Part shown: in pieces, positions 1 through 7,379 of the stretch
Numbering within the stretch: the stretch's first letter is position 1
Layout of the letters: each line of letters starts with the position of its first letter
Assembly (NCBI GenBank): GCA_034117945.1
Contig: JAXEOR010000153.1
Location: 1 to 10,232, forward strand
Reading direction: 5' to 3'
DNA: 10,232 bases
Source: SIG438 sp034117945
GTDB lineage: Bacteria; Bacillota; Clostridia; HGM11514
Notes under the pieces: generated by a model
The model's input: the letters and a program-made list of their open reading frames with translations, nothing else
What the model was told of the DNA's origin: nothing
The model's database searches: none
Program-made: the position numbers and the translations under genes

Positions 1-138
1 CACCCGTAAATTAATGTCCTTCAGCGCCCAGAAGGTATCCGCCTTCGAGGATCTCAGCTGCAGCAGACGTTCCTTTAAGGTGGTTGCCTTATCCTGATAC
101 CGCTTGAATTTTTTTGAAACATTCACCACTTCGATCAT
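1..138 (-). CDS. Polysaccharide ABC exporter ATP-binding protein, Wzt/TagH type (N-terminal 46 codons only)
   Basis: The first 46 codons of a gene that runs off the left edge. The peptide opens MIEVVNVSKKFKRY and continues with a basic, Leu-rich stretch and then FWALKDINLRV. This is the layout of the N-terminus of polysaccharide-exporter ATPases (Wzt, TagH, RfbE): a first beta strand, a KxY segment, a short insertion with LKERLL, then the 'ALKDI' strand just before Walker A. Walker A itself lies outside the window. The ATG abuts the TAA of the Wzm-like permease, with a GGAGGAG site at 145-151 inside that gene, 6 bases from the ATG. Paired with the permease it would power export of a lipid-linked polysaccharide or teichoic-acid-like polymer across the cytoplasmic membrane. 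Whether a C-terminal carbohydrate-binding domain exists cannot be seen. Confidence 0.85.
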   Translation of the reverse strand, partial: MIEVVNVSKKFKRYQDKATTLKERLLQLRSSKADTFWALKDINLRV

Positions 139-915
139 TTAAATCTCCTCCGCGAATCCCGGCTCCAGCTTGTTGAAAATCAACACGCCTGCAACGAAAA
201 TGACGATCGCCTCCAGGGCTGCAACCCCGATCTGAAAAAAATTCGGCGGCGTTCCGTAATAAATCACATTTCGGAATCCCAGAACCAGCGGCGTCATAGG
301 ATTGAGCAGCAGCAGATTTTGCAGCCATTCCGGCAGCATCTGAATGGGATAAACGATGGGCGTGGCATAAAACCAGGCCATGGTAACAATATTCACGATA
401 TGCTCTAAATCTCGAATATACACGTTCATAGCGGAAAACATCAGGCAAAAACCGGATACCGCCACATACAGGATCAAAAGCAGCAGAAGAAGATACAATA
501 TATTCCAGGTCAAAGAAATCTGGGCAATCAGCAGCCCCACCAGCACAACCGCCAGGCCATAAATGTAATTCACCAGCCCACCGGTGGCAACAGAAAGAGG
601 AAGCACCTGCCTGGGAAAATAAATTTTTTTAACCAGGTTATAATTTTCCACAATACATTCCGTGCTGGTTTGCAGGGAGGTGGAAAAGAAAATCCAGGGC
701 AGTAATGCCACAAACAAAAACATGGCATAATTTTTTTCCTCTACCCGCATCAAAAAGGGAAAAATCAAGGCATAAATCGCAAGCTGCATCAAGGGATTGA
801 TAAAGGTCCATAAAAAGCCTAAAAAAGACCCCTTATACCTTGTTTTCAAGTCCTTTCGCACCAAGCATTTCAGCATTTCCCGATATTGGTACAGCTCCAC
901 AAAAAAACGTTTCAT
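139..915 (-). CDS. Polysaccharide ABC exporter permease, Wzm/TagG family (ABC-2 type)
   Basis: A complete 258-residue protein, the usual length for Wzm/TagG permeases. The N-terminus carries the family pattern: YREMLKCLVRKDLKTRYKGS (residues 11-30), followed by LGFLWTFINPLMQ, the amphipathic entry and first helix of ABC-2 exporters. Further family marks are KKIYFPRQVLPLS near 96-108, YIRDLEHIV near 166-174 and the FYATPIVYP loop near 182-190. About six hydrophobic segments are visible. It should form the membrane channel that, with the ATPase that follows it at the left edge, moves undecaprenyl-linked glycan to the outer face. The ATG lies 3 bases after the stop of the ligase-like gene. A GAGGAG stretch about 12 bases upstream is the best ribosome site, and an AAGG directly before the ATG is too close to help. 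Substrate identity cannot be read from the sequence. Confidence 0.93.
   Translation of the reverse strand: MKRFFVELYQYREMLKCLVRKDLKTRYKGSFLGFLWTFINPLMQLAIYALIFPFLMRVEEKNYAMFLFVALLPWIFFSTSLQTSTECIVENYNLVKKIYFPRQVLPLSVATGGLVNYIYGLAVVLVGLLIAQISLTWNILYLLLLLLILYVAVSGFCLMFSAMNVYIRDLEHIVNIVTMAWFYATPIVYPIQMLPEWLQNLLLLNPMTPLVLGFRNVIYYGTPPNFFQIGVAALEAIVIFVAGVLIFNKLEPGFAEEI
145..151 (-). promoter_or_regulatory. Ribosome binding site of the Wzt-like ATPase gene
   Basis: GGAGGAG read on the minus strand, 6 bases before the ATG at 138. It lies inside the last codons of the permease gene, whose TAA abuts that ATG, so translation of exporter permease and ATPase is probably coupled. Confidence 0.75.
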
Positions 916-918
916 ACC

Positions 919-2967
919 TTATTGCTTCTCCTCAAGTTGTTCAATTTGCCCCATAATTTTTTTCGCCTGATTAATGGCATCCTTTACCGGTCTGTAGATC
1001 CACAGCTTTGTTTGATAGCTTTCCTGAACCGTATCAATCTCTTCCTCTAATTTGATCAGCCGAGACATTGCCCGCTTAATGCCCTCCCGGTCATCCTGCT
1101 GCTGATATAGCTGAGCAACCGAAGTATATAGCTGGGCAATGTTGGTATAGGTATCAGGATTTAAAGGATACAGCTCAGTAAGCTGATCAATCAACCGGCA
1201 GGCCTGCTCCAGATTCCCTGTATTGACATAAAAAATGGCTAATTCATTGATCAGATACCGATCTCTGGGATTGCTCCGGTAGCCTTGTTCAAAGGCATTT
1301 TTGGCAATATCGGCATATTGATACATCTGATCCGGATCAGACTGGGCATAGGCCGCCGCAATATGAAAGGCGATATTTCCTTTGGTTAAGCAATAGGAGG
1401 AATTCAGCGGATCGATGGCAACCGCCTTGGAGGCACACTGATAAGCCTTTTCTGCGTCCGTTTGCATATAGGAGGCGGTGTTGTAATAATTGTTCCAGGC
1501 AATTCTGCCGAAAACCCCTCCGACAGCAATCACCAAGGCAGCCAAAGCTGCGCACCACCGCAGCCAAGGTGCCTTTACCGACTTAGGCTGATCCAGGGAA
1601 GAAATCTGTGCCAGCAACAGCCAGGTAACCGTTGTCATTGTGTAAAAAGAAAAATCAATATCAAACATGCTGTGGATGAAAATAACAGCTGCCGCCGAAA
1701 ACAGAGGCGCCTGCGCCAGCCTGATCTCCCGATCCGATCGAAGGAGCTTAACAAACAGGCGCAGCATGGTAATGATAAAAAAGAGAAAGACAACAATGCC
1801 GAGAACACCCGTTTCCACCATCAAATGGAGCAAAAAGCTGTGCGGGCTGTTGGCCTGATACCAATAGGACTGATATTCCTGATATACAAACGGCCATCCT
1901 CCCCCGCCGATCCCCAGCCAGGGATAATCCAGGAAAATCGAAAAAGCGTTTTTGTAAAAGGTCAAACGCTCCGTTACTGTTCTGGACTCCATCGTAAATT
2001 CACTGATACGGTTGACAATGGTTTCCGGCAGGAAAAACCGACCGAATAACACCATCACAACCACCAGCAATACCAACAGCACAGCCAGACCCCAAAGAGA
2101 TTTTTTTGTCAGGTGAATTTTTTTGGAGAGCTTTTCCAGCAAAAATCCAAACACCACCGCTGCGGCAATAGAGCCCACAATGTAGCCGATGCAAAGACCG
2201 GTGGCTTTATTAGCAAAAGCGTCGCCCAAGCCCTTTAACACCAAAAGTGCCGACAACAAAGAGCCTAAAACGGGAAGAGAGGCTGTTTTACTCCCTTTGG
2301 GAAGAATCCAAAAATAAAGAATCAGCAGCACAGGGAACAACAGCCAGCTGCCTCTTGACTGGGAAAACACAACCGTCAAAAGTGCCGCCATATTCCCTGC
2401 GCAGATGAAAAGACGAAGCCAAAGCTTTTTGGTTTTGGCATACAGGCTCATTCCAAGCACAAATACACAGGACAGCATGATTGCCGAGGTATTGTGATAT
2501 TGAAATAAAGACATGACCAGATTTTTTTCGCTGTCATAGGCGCCGCTGATAAAGTAAGCACTGCTTGCCGCACCCAGTCCGATTAAGGACATCAGCACAC
2601 CGCCCACATAAAGGGTAACAATCAGCCATTGCTTGCGATCTGTCAGCAGCCGCTTGGCTACGAAATACAGCAACAGACAGGCGGAATATTTCATCACCTC
2701 TGCCACTGCGCTTCTAAAATAAACCGCAGTAAACAGAGAAAGAGCATAAACCATCGTAATCCCGATGACAAACAGATCCAATCCACGGTTCATGCCTTCC
2801 TTGGCAGGAATCAACAGAAATACAGCGGCCGCCAGAAGTCCGAAAAGAGCCAGATACAGAAACTGCTCCCCCTCAAAATACATCCCCCGCATAAAAAAGG
2901 TGGAAAAGGTCAGAAGCAAAAGAGCCAGGGTCAAAACAGATTCCTTTGTGATTTTTTTACTCAACAT
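919..2967 (-). CDS. O-antigen ligase/polymerase-like membrane protein (Wzy_C domain) with C-terminal TPR region
   Basis: A 682-residue polytopic protein when started at the ATG. Residues 1 to about 470 hold roughly a dozen hydrophobic segments. Wzy_C/O-antigen-ligase landmarks are visible: FSQSRGSWL near 201-209, FLDYPWLGIGGGGW near 345-358 and ANSPHSFLLHLMVETGVLG near 372-390, the His-containing extracellular loop typical of this superfamily. After a final helix near 468-490, a soluble tail (about 500-682) shows TPR-like helices (e.g. AYQCASKAVAIDPLN, NLEQACRLIDQLTELYPLNPD). The family transfers or polymerises undecaprenyl-linked glycans at the outer membrane face, so a role in surface polysaccharide assembly with the adjacent Wzm-Wzt exporter is likely. 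Polymerase and ligase roles cannot be separated by eye. I chose the ATG at 2967 over the TTG at 2970 because GGAAGG (2975-2980) is 7 bases from the ATG. The gap from the preceding gene is only 16 bases. Confidence 0.85.
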   Translation of the reverse strand: MLSKKITKESVLTLALLLLTFSTFFMRGMYFEGEQFLYLALFGLLAAAVFLLIPAKEGMNRGLDLFVIGITMVYALSLFTAVYFRSAVAEVMKYSACLLLYFVAKRLLTDRKQWLIVTLYVGGVLMSLIGLGAASSAYFISGAYDSEKNLVMSLFQYHNTSAIMLSCVFVLGMSLYAKTKKLWLRLFICAGNMAALLTVVFSQSRGSWLLFPVLLILYFWILPKGSKTASLPVLGSLLSALLVLKGLGDAFANKATGLCIGYIVGSIAAAVVFGFLLEKLSKKIHLTKKSLWGLAVLLVLLVVVMVLFGRFFLPETIVNRISEFTMESRTVTERLTFYKNAFSIFLDYPWLGIGGGGWPFVYQEYQSYWYQANSPHSFLLHLMVETGVLGIVVFLFFIITMLRLFVKLLRSDREIRLAQAPLFSAAAVIFIHSMFDIDFSFYTMTTVTWLLLAQISSLDQPKSVKAPWLRWCAALAALVIAVGGVFGRIAWNNYYNTASYMQTDAEKAYQCASKAVAIDPLNSSYCLTKGNIAFHIAAAYAQSDPDQMYQYADIAKNAFEQGYRSNPRDRYLINELAIFYVNTGNLEQACRLIDQLTELYPLNPDTYTNIAQLYTSVAQLYQQQDDREGIKRAMSRLIKLEEEIDTVQESYQTKLWIYRPVKDAINQAKKIMGQIEQLEEKQ

Positions 2968-2983
2968 CAATCATCCTTCCGAT

Positions 2984-4297
2984 TTACTGATAAAAATTTT
3001 CGATGATGGCATCTACCGCGTTCTTACTGACGTAAAAATCCACCCTGTCATTAACAGAAACAGCAAAATATCTTTCCCCCATCGGGAAAAAGGCAACAGA
3101 ATCGGTGCTGCCGTCCGTTCGGCGGGCGGTATAAGAAATCACAGGCTGTCCCTCTGTTTTTTCCTGGATCATACCGATTATTTCTGCATTCAGCAAGCAC
3201 TGGAATTTTTCCTTCCACCGGCTGCTCTCTACCTGTTCCCCATTGAAATAATAGGTTTCCTGTTCTCCGGAGCGCTTGATCTCCATGGAAAACTCCCTGT
3301 CGCCGATCACACCGGAAAAGCCTTCCACCGTATCTATATGAGGTAAATACACATAACGTTCAAGATAAGACAGAGGATCCGTTTCCAGAAGAGAAATCAT
3401 CTGTTCGGAAACTCCGAATACGCCGTTCTTATTTTCCCATTTTGCGTAGTATAACCCCTGTTCGCTGGGCTGACCGATCAACAGCACATCCTCCGGGCTG
3501 TCGCCGCCGGACAGCTGCAGAGAATATGCAGGCTGCACAAGGCCGCATTCCTCCGGTGTTTTATCGTCATAAAATTCTTCAATCTTTAATTCCTGAATGG
3601 GCGTGATCATCTGTTCAAAAAGACTGCTTTGATAGACATTTCGCTCAAAGGGGCGAGTCATTTTCCAGCTATTCTGCTCTCCCCGGAGAATTTCATAGGT
3701 TTGTCCGTTATTTTGATACACAATTTTGGAAAGGTCGTCCTCTTCAACAGAGAACAGAGTTACCCTCCGATAGTGCTTTAAAGGATTCAAAATATTGTTG
3801 CCCTCAACGGTAGACAGAAGATAAACCGGCTCCTGTCCCTTTTTCTGCATGTAATATCCGTTTTGCCCCTCCACCTGGTCTCCCAGTAAAAAGGTGGCCT
3901 CTGTTCCGTCTGTCAGGGTAATATCAATGGATGCCTGAGGCTGGGTCAATCCGTACTGCTCCAGATCGGAGGGCTGCTGTTCAATTGTTCTGGAGGGCTT
4001 TAAATTCACATAATCCCAGGACAAGCTGTTCACATAGGGCTGCTCCAGCTCAATGTCCGGCTGCTCAACGCAGCTCCAGCCCTCCTCCCTCTTGACAAAG
4101 GAAAAGGTACCACTGGGATTTGTCACCCTGATCTGAGCAAAGCTATTCTGATCCGCTGTGAAAATCGCCTCCGCCAATTCATAGGCGCTGGGTGTTTCTG
4201 TTGTTTCGGGAGTCAGCGCTCCCAGGCGCAGGGCAAGATAGATCCCTGCCAAAGCGACGAACACAATTCCTGCAATCCAATTCTGTTTATTGCTCAC
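2984..4297 (-). CDS. DUF4340 domain-containing membrane-anchored protein
   Basis: A 437-residue protein starting with GTG. An N-terminal signal anchor (NWIAGIVFVALAGIYLAL, about residues 6-23) precedes a large soluble part, predicted to sit outside the membrane. Two similar units are visible, each a GLxQP turn followed by strands, an L(L/I)G turn and a YY: YGLTQPQ near 115-121 and CGLVQPA near 241-247. This matches the repeat-like layout of DUF4340 proteins, which often lie next to GldG-like genes. Molecular function is unknown. The GTG overlaps the TGA of the GldG-like gene by 4 bases (GTGA, 4294-4297), with AAGGAGG at 4306-4312, 8 bases upstream. A longer reading from a TTG at 4318 would put that ribosome site inside the gene and is unlikely. 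It probably partners the GldG-like protein and the ABC transporter encoded just before it. The family call rests on pattern recognition and context. Confidence 0.82.
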   Translation of the reverse strand: MSNKQNWIAGIVFVALAGIYLALRLGALTPETTETPSAYELAEAIFTADQNSFAQIRVTNPSGTFSFVKREEGWSCVEQPDIELEQPYVNSLSWDYVNLKPSRTIEQQPSDLEQYGLTQPQASIDITLTDGTEATFLLGDQVEGQNGYYMQKKGQEPVYLLSTVEGNNILNPLKHYRRVTLFSVEEDDLSKIVYQNNGQTYEILRGEQNSWKMTRPFERNVYQSSLFEQMITPIQELKIEEFYDDKTPEECGLVQPAYSLQLSGGDSPEDVLLIGQPSEQGLYYAKWENKNGVFGVSEQMISLLETDPLSYLERYVYLPHIDTVEGFSGVIGDREFSMEIKRSGEQETYYFNGEQVESSRWKEKFQCLLNAEIIGMIQEKTEGQPVISYTARRTDGSTDSVAFFPMGERYFAVSVNDRVDFYVSKNAVDAIIENFYQ

Positions 4298-5694
4298 AAG
4301 AATCGCCTCCTTGCCCAAATGATAATGCCGATTACCAGCGTCAGCAAAGACATGGCAAAAATGACAACGGTAAAACGGATTCCCGTTCCTGTGCTTAGCT
4401 TTAAGGTATCACTGACCAAGCTTTTTGCCCGGATCTTGACCGCATCCTCCAGCTGGCTCATCCAAGCGACGCTATTGAGGAAATAATCTCCGTTGGCATA
4501 GGTTGTGTTGTCCTCTAACAGGCTGTTAAGCAGCAGCTGGGAGGTACCCGTTACCATAATGTTAGATTCTCGTCCTCCCTGCTCCCGGATTGCCATAGCA
4601 GACATGACATAGCTGCCGGCGGTATCTCCTTCGGCAGGAGAAGAAAAGCCTTCCGCCGTAAAATTCGTTCTGGCATATGCCTTTTCAGAGGTGGACAGCA
4701 ATGGTACCACATCCGCCTTTTTGATATTGCTGACCTCCAAGGTTAAGGAGCGGGAAAAAGGAACAATCATCAGAGCGTTTTGATTCACGCCCGAGGTAAA
4801 CAAATATTGCTCTACCGTTGGAATGATGTTAATGGCAGCACTGCCGCCGGAGCCGTAAAACCGATCGGCATCCGTTTCGTACAAATAATCATTGTTTACC
4901 CCAATGCCCCATTCCTGCAAATAGGCCGTTAAACGATCCAAGCCGTTGACACCCACGTCAAAATAAAACTGCACATTGCCCCCCTGCTCCAGATACCGAT
5001 CCAGCTTTTCAATCTCCTCAGCGGAAAAATCCGTTTTGGGAGAAATGCAAATCAGCATTTGGCTGTCCTCCGGAATTTCAGAGGTCAAAAACTGAAGCTG
5101 CTGAATACTGTAGTAGCTTTGGTTCAGCAGAGACTCCATAATGCCAAACTCTTTTTCGCTGTGACCGGTCATCAGATAAACGGTTTGGGTTTGCTCAGAT
5201 GTCACATAAAGGATGGCATTGGTCAGCTTATTTTCCGCCGTATAGGTCTTTGTTTCGGAAGAGGTAAAATCAGAAGAATCTAAGGTTTTGAACCGGCTTC
5301 CGCATTCAATCAGAATGGTTCCGTAGGACAAATTGGCCTGGCCCTCAAAGCGCTTGGCGAAGGTAGGACTTTCAGACAAATCCACAGATTCAACCTGGAT
5401 TTTTCCGCCTGCTTCCTTACGGTAGCGGTCGATGACCTCTGCCGTATCGTCACCAATCGGCCGCTGCTCCGATTCAATCAAATAAATGGAGATGTCCTTT
5501 TCCAGCCCTTGTAAAATCCGCTTGGTATCGTCCGTTAAGGCATAAATTTTATTGCGGGTCATATCAGCCTTCAAAGGATAAACCGACACCACTTCCGTCA
5601 CAATCAAATTCACCAGCACCGCAATCCCTATAATCAGGCAAGTAAAAAGTAACGCTCTGCGGCTGTACTTGCTGTTTTTTCCTTTTTTTATCAT
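4294..5694 (-). CDS. GldG-like ABC transporter auxiliary protein (extracytoplasmic, two membrane anchors)
   Basis: A 466-residue protein from the ATG. A basic N-terminus leads into a transmembrane helix (about 14-35). The motif KIYALTDDTKRILQGLEKDI (about 49-68) is characteristic of the GldG/ABC_transp_aux family, where it begins the extracytoplasmic domain. Further on are YLMTGHSEKE (about 173-182) and EEIEKLDRYLEQGGNV (about 226-241), as in that family. A second helix (about 440-461) and a short basic tail (WARRRFL) close the protein. In Bacteroidetes, GldG works with GldF and GldA and is linked to gliding; in non-gliding bacteria the homologues are uncharacterised. I chose the ATG because AAGGAGG (5702-5708) is 7 bases away; a GTG one codon earlier (5697) would be only 4 away. 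It overlaps the DUF4340 gene by 4 bases. Calling it gldG would overstate what is known. Confidence 0.88.
   Translation of the reverse strand: MIKKGKNSKYSRRALLFTCLIIGIAVLVNLIVTEVVSVYPLKADMTRNKIYALTDDTKRILQGLEKDISIYLIESEQRPIGDDTAEVIDRYRKEAGGKIQVESVDLSESPTFAKRFEGQANLSYGTILIECGSRFKTLDSSDFTSSETKTYTAENKLTNAILYVTSEQTQTVYLMTGHSEKEFGIMESLLNQSYYSIQQLQFLTSEIPEDSQMLICISPKTDFSAEEIEKLDRYLEQGGNVQFYFDVGVNGLDRLTAYLQEWGIGVNNDYLYETDADRFYGSGGSAAINIIPTVEQYLFTSGVNQNALMIVPFSRSLTLEVSNIKKADVVPLLSTSEKAYARTNFTAEGFSSPAEGDTAGSYVMSAMAIREQGGRESNIMVTGTSQLLLNSLLEDNTTYANGDYFLNSVAWMSQLEDAVKIRAKSLVSDTLKLSTGTGIRFTVVIFAMSLLTLVIGIIIWARRRFL
4306..4312 (-). promoter_or_regulatory. Ribosome binding site that fixes the GTG start of the DUF4340 gene
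   Basis: A perfect AAGGAGG on the minus strand, inside the 3' end of the GldG-like gene and 8 bases from the GTG at 4297. It argues for that GTG over the in-frame TTG at 4318. Confidence 0.8.
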
Positions 5695-5701
5695 CACGGC
5701 G

Positions 5702-5708
5702 CCTCCTT
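5702..5708 (-). promoter_or_regulatory. Ribosome binding site of the GldG-like gene overlapping the permease stop codon
   Basis: AAGGAGG on the minus strand, sharing bases with the TAA (5707-5709) of the permease gene. It is 7 bases from the ATG at 5694 and 4 from the GTG at 5697, favouring the ATG. A ribosome ending the permease would stop on top of this site, which suggests coupled translation. Confidence 0.75.
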
Positions 5709-6411
5709 AACTCCAGCGGCGCTTTTCGATGACCTGTCTGGTCAGGAAAAGAGCAACCGCCGCAACTGTCAGATAAAAAATTACATGTTCAAAATGAAAA
5801 ACGCCCAAATAAAAATCTTCATATCTGTTTTTGAGGGAAAGCCACTCGATAATAGATACCCAAAAATCGCTTTTTACCGCTGTTTTGATGGCGTCAAACA
5901 CCTGCACAAACAGCAACACACCAAAGGTGGAAAGGGCCGCAATCACCTGGTTTTCCGTTAAAGAGGACAGGAAAAGACCGATGGCGATAAAAACGCAGCC
6001 GACCAAAGAAAAGCCTGCATAGGAGGTCAGCAGAACGCCCTTTTCCGGATTTCCGTAAAAGGATAAAAACACCGGGAAAACAAGGGTGCATGCAACCGCA
6101 ACCAAAAATACGCAAACTGCCGCCAGATATTTTCCCAGCACGATCTCCCAAACGCTGACCGGCGAGGTAAGCAAAATCTGATCGCTTTTGGTTTTTCTCT
6201 CCTCAGACAGGCACCGCATGGTTAAAATAGGAACCAAAAAGGTCAGGATGGTCAGCAGATTATAAAACACCGACCGCATATCCGACGTTAGCCCCGCAAT
6301 ATTTGTAAACAGAAAATAATAAGAGGCAAAGGCCATAAACACACTGATAAACACATATCCCGTTACCGATTTAAAATAAGACTGGAATTCCCGTTTGAAA
6401 ATCGCCTTCAT
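5707..6411 (-). CDS. ABC-2 type transporter permease, GldF-like
   Basis: A 234-residue integral membrane protein with about six hydrophobic helices (near 17-36, 50-66, 92-118, 126-150, 154-172 and 208-226). The N-terminus (MKAIFKREFQSYFKSVTGYV) is the amphipathic lead-in of ABC-2 permeases. The cytoplasmic loop LTMRCLSEERKTKSDQILLT (about 63-82), continuing with SPVSVWEIVLGKY, is the family's most conserved stretch and the expected coupling surface for the ATPase. The length fits the GldF-type single-domain permease. The ATG overlaps the TGA of the ATPase gene by 4 bases (ATGA, 6408-6411), with AAGGAGGT at 6418-6425, 6 bases upstream. Together with the ATPase, GldG-like and DUF4340 proteins it should form one membrane complex. 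The substrate, or whether it transports anything rather than doing mechanical work, is unknown. Confidence 0.9.
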   Translation of the reverse strand: MKAIFKREFQSYFKSVTGYVFISVFMAFASYYFLFTNIAGLTSDMRSVFYNLLTILTFLVPILTMRCLSEERKTKSDQILLTSPVSVWEIVLGKYLAAVCVFLVAVACTLVFPVFLSFYGNPEKGVLLTSYAGFSLVGCVFIAIGLFLSSLTENQVIAALSTFGVLLFVQVFDAIKTAVKSDFWVSIIEWLSLKNRYEDFYLGVFHFEHVIFYLTVAAVALFLTRQVIEKRRWS

Positions 6412-7361
6412 ACCTGCACCTCCTTTGCCTTCTCCTGTTCTCCGCCTGAGGTCAGCCGCAGGAAAATATCCTCCAGAGTCAATTCCTCCTGCTTTTCTGC
6501 CAGCAAGGGCAGCTTGTGCTCTGCCAAACGATAAAACAGCTGCTCCCGAACCTCCTCATCCGAAGCACCGGAGGAAAGCTCGATCCGATACTCACCGGAT
6601 TCCAGCTGTTGAGCGCTCAATACTCCTTCTGTTTCCTGCAGCAACTTTAACACCTGCTCTGACTCTCCCTTTACCGCCAGCCGGAAGCTGGTGCCGATCA
6701 TATGTTCCGCCAAATGCTCAGGAGTATCCACTGCTACAATTTTCCCACGGTTAATGATGATTACCCGCTCGCAAACCGCACTGATTTCCGAAAGAATGTG
6801 TGAGCTTAAAATAACGGTATGCTCCTTGCCCAGCTCGCAAATCAGGTTCCGAATCTCAATCATCTGCTGGGGATCCAGACCAACAGTAGGTTCATCTAAA
6901 ATCAGCACCTCAGGATTGCCGATCAGCGCCTGAGCCAGCCCCACCCGCTGCCGATATCCCTTAGACAAATTTTTGATCAGACGGCCGGATACATCCCGGA
7001 TATGTATTTTTTCCAGGATTTCTTCAATGTGAGCGGCTTTTTCCCCTTTGACACGCTTCAGATCAAACACAAACTCCAAATATTCCTGCACCGTCATATC
7101 AAAATACAAAGGCGGCTGCTCCGGAAGATAACCAATCCTCCGCTTGACCTCAAAGGGAGATTGCAGCACATCAAAGCCGTCTACCGTTACAACACCCTCG
7201 TCGCTGGAAATATAGCCGGTCAGGATATTCATTGTAGTGGTTTTTCCTGCACCGTTGGGCCCCAAAAATCCAACAATTTCCCCCTTGTCAACCGAAAAGC
7301 TGACATGATCCAGTACCGTTTTCTCCCCATACCGTTTGGTTAGATTTTCAATGGTAATCAT
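6408..7361 (-). CDS. ABC transporter ATP-binding protein, GldA/CcmA-like
   Basis: A complete 317-residue ATPase subunit. In numbering from the ATG, Walker A GPNGAGKTT is at about 34-42, the Q-loop glutamine in YLPEQPPLY near 82, signature LSKGYRQR at about 132-139, Walker B VLILDEPT with catalytic Glu near 157, and the switch His in LSSHILSE near 188. The LSKGYRQR signature in place of LSGGQ is typical of ABC-2 exporter ATPases of the GldA/CcmA group. A C-terminal extension of about 100 residues after the nucleotide-binding fold, ending TLEDIFLRLT, is also usual in this group. It should energise the GldF-like permease. The ATG at 7361 is preceded one codon earlier by a TTG (7364). The only ribosome-site candidate, AAAGGCGGG near 7372-7380, is imperfect and is better spaced for the TTG, so the start is uncertain by one residue. 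It begins within 18 bases of the aspS stop. Confidence 0.94.
   Translation of the reverse strand: MITIENLTKRYGEKTVLDHVSFSVDKGEIVGFLGPNGAGKTTTMNILTGYISSDEGVVTVDGFDVLQSPFEVKRRIGYLPEQPPLYFDMTVQEYLEFVFDLKRVKGEKAAHIEEILEKIHIRDVSGRLIKNLSKGYRQRVGLAQALIGNPEVLILDEPTVGLDPQQMIEIRNLICELGKEHTVILSSHILSEISAVCERVIIINRGKIVAVDTPEHLAEHMIGTSFRLAVKGESEQVLKLLQETEGVLSAQQLESGEYRIELSSGASDEEVREQLFYRLAEHKLPLLAEKQEELTLEDIFLRLTSGGEQEKAKEVQV
6418..6425 (-). promoter_or_regulatory. Ribosome binding site of the GldF-like permease gene
   Basis: AAGGAGGT on the minus strand, within the end of the ATPase gene and 6 bases from the ATG of the permease. With the ATGA overlap at 6408-6411 it supports coupled translation of ATPase and permease. 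Confidence 0.75.
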
Positions 7362-7379
7362 CAATGCTATTCCCGCCTT

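Noticed and set aside
1462..2049. Plus-strand open frame of 195 codons inside the ligase-like gene
   Set aside because: The product is Gln/Arg/Asn-rich with no domain, and the antisense strand is fully explained by the Wzy_C protein.
619..2960. Repeated runs of seven A in the coding strand (plus-strand T7 at about 624-630, 731-737, 957-963, 2101-2107, 2522-2528 and 2952-2958), as possible slippage or phase-variation sites
   Set aside because: The reading frames stay intact through each run, they mostly encode ordinary Lys codons, and seven-base runs are expected in this composition. No downstream structure or alternative frame supports programmed frameshifting.
2765..3346. Plus-strand open frame of 193 codons crossing the junction of the DUF4340 and ligase-like genes
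   Set aside because: It spans two well-supported opposite-strand genes and shows no family signature.
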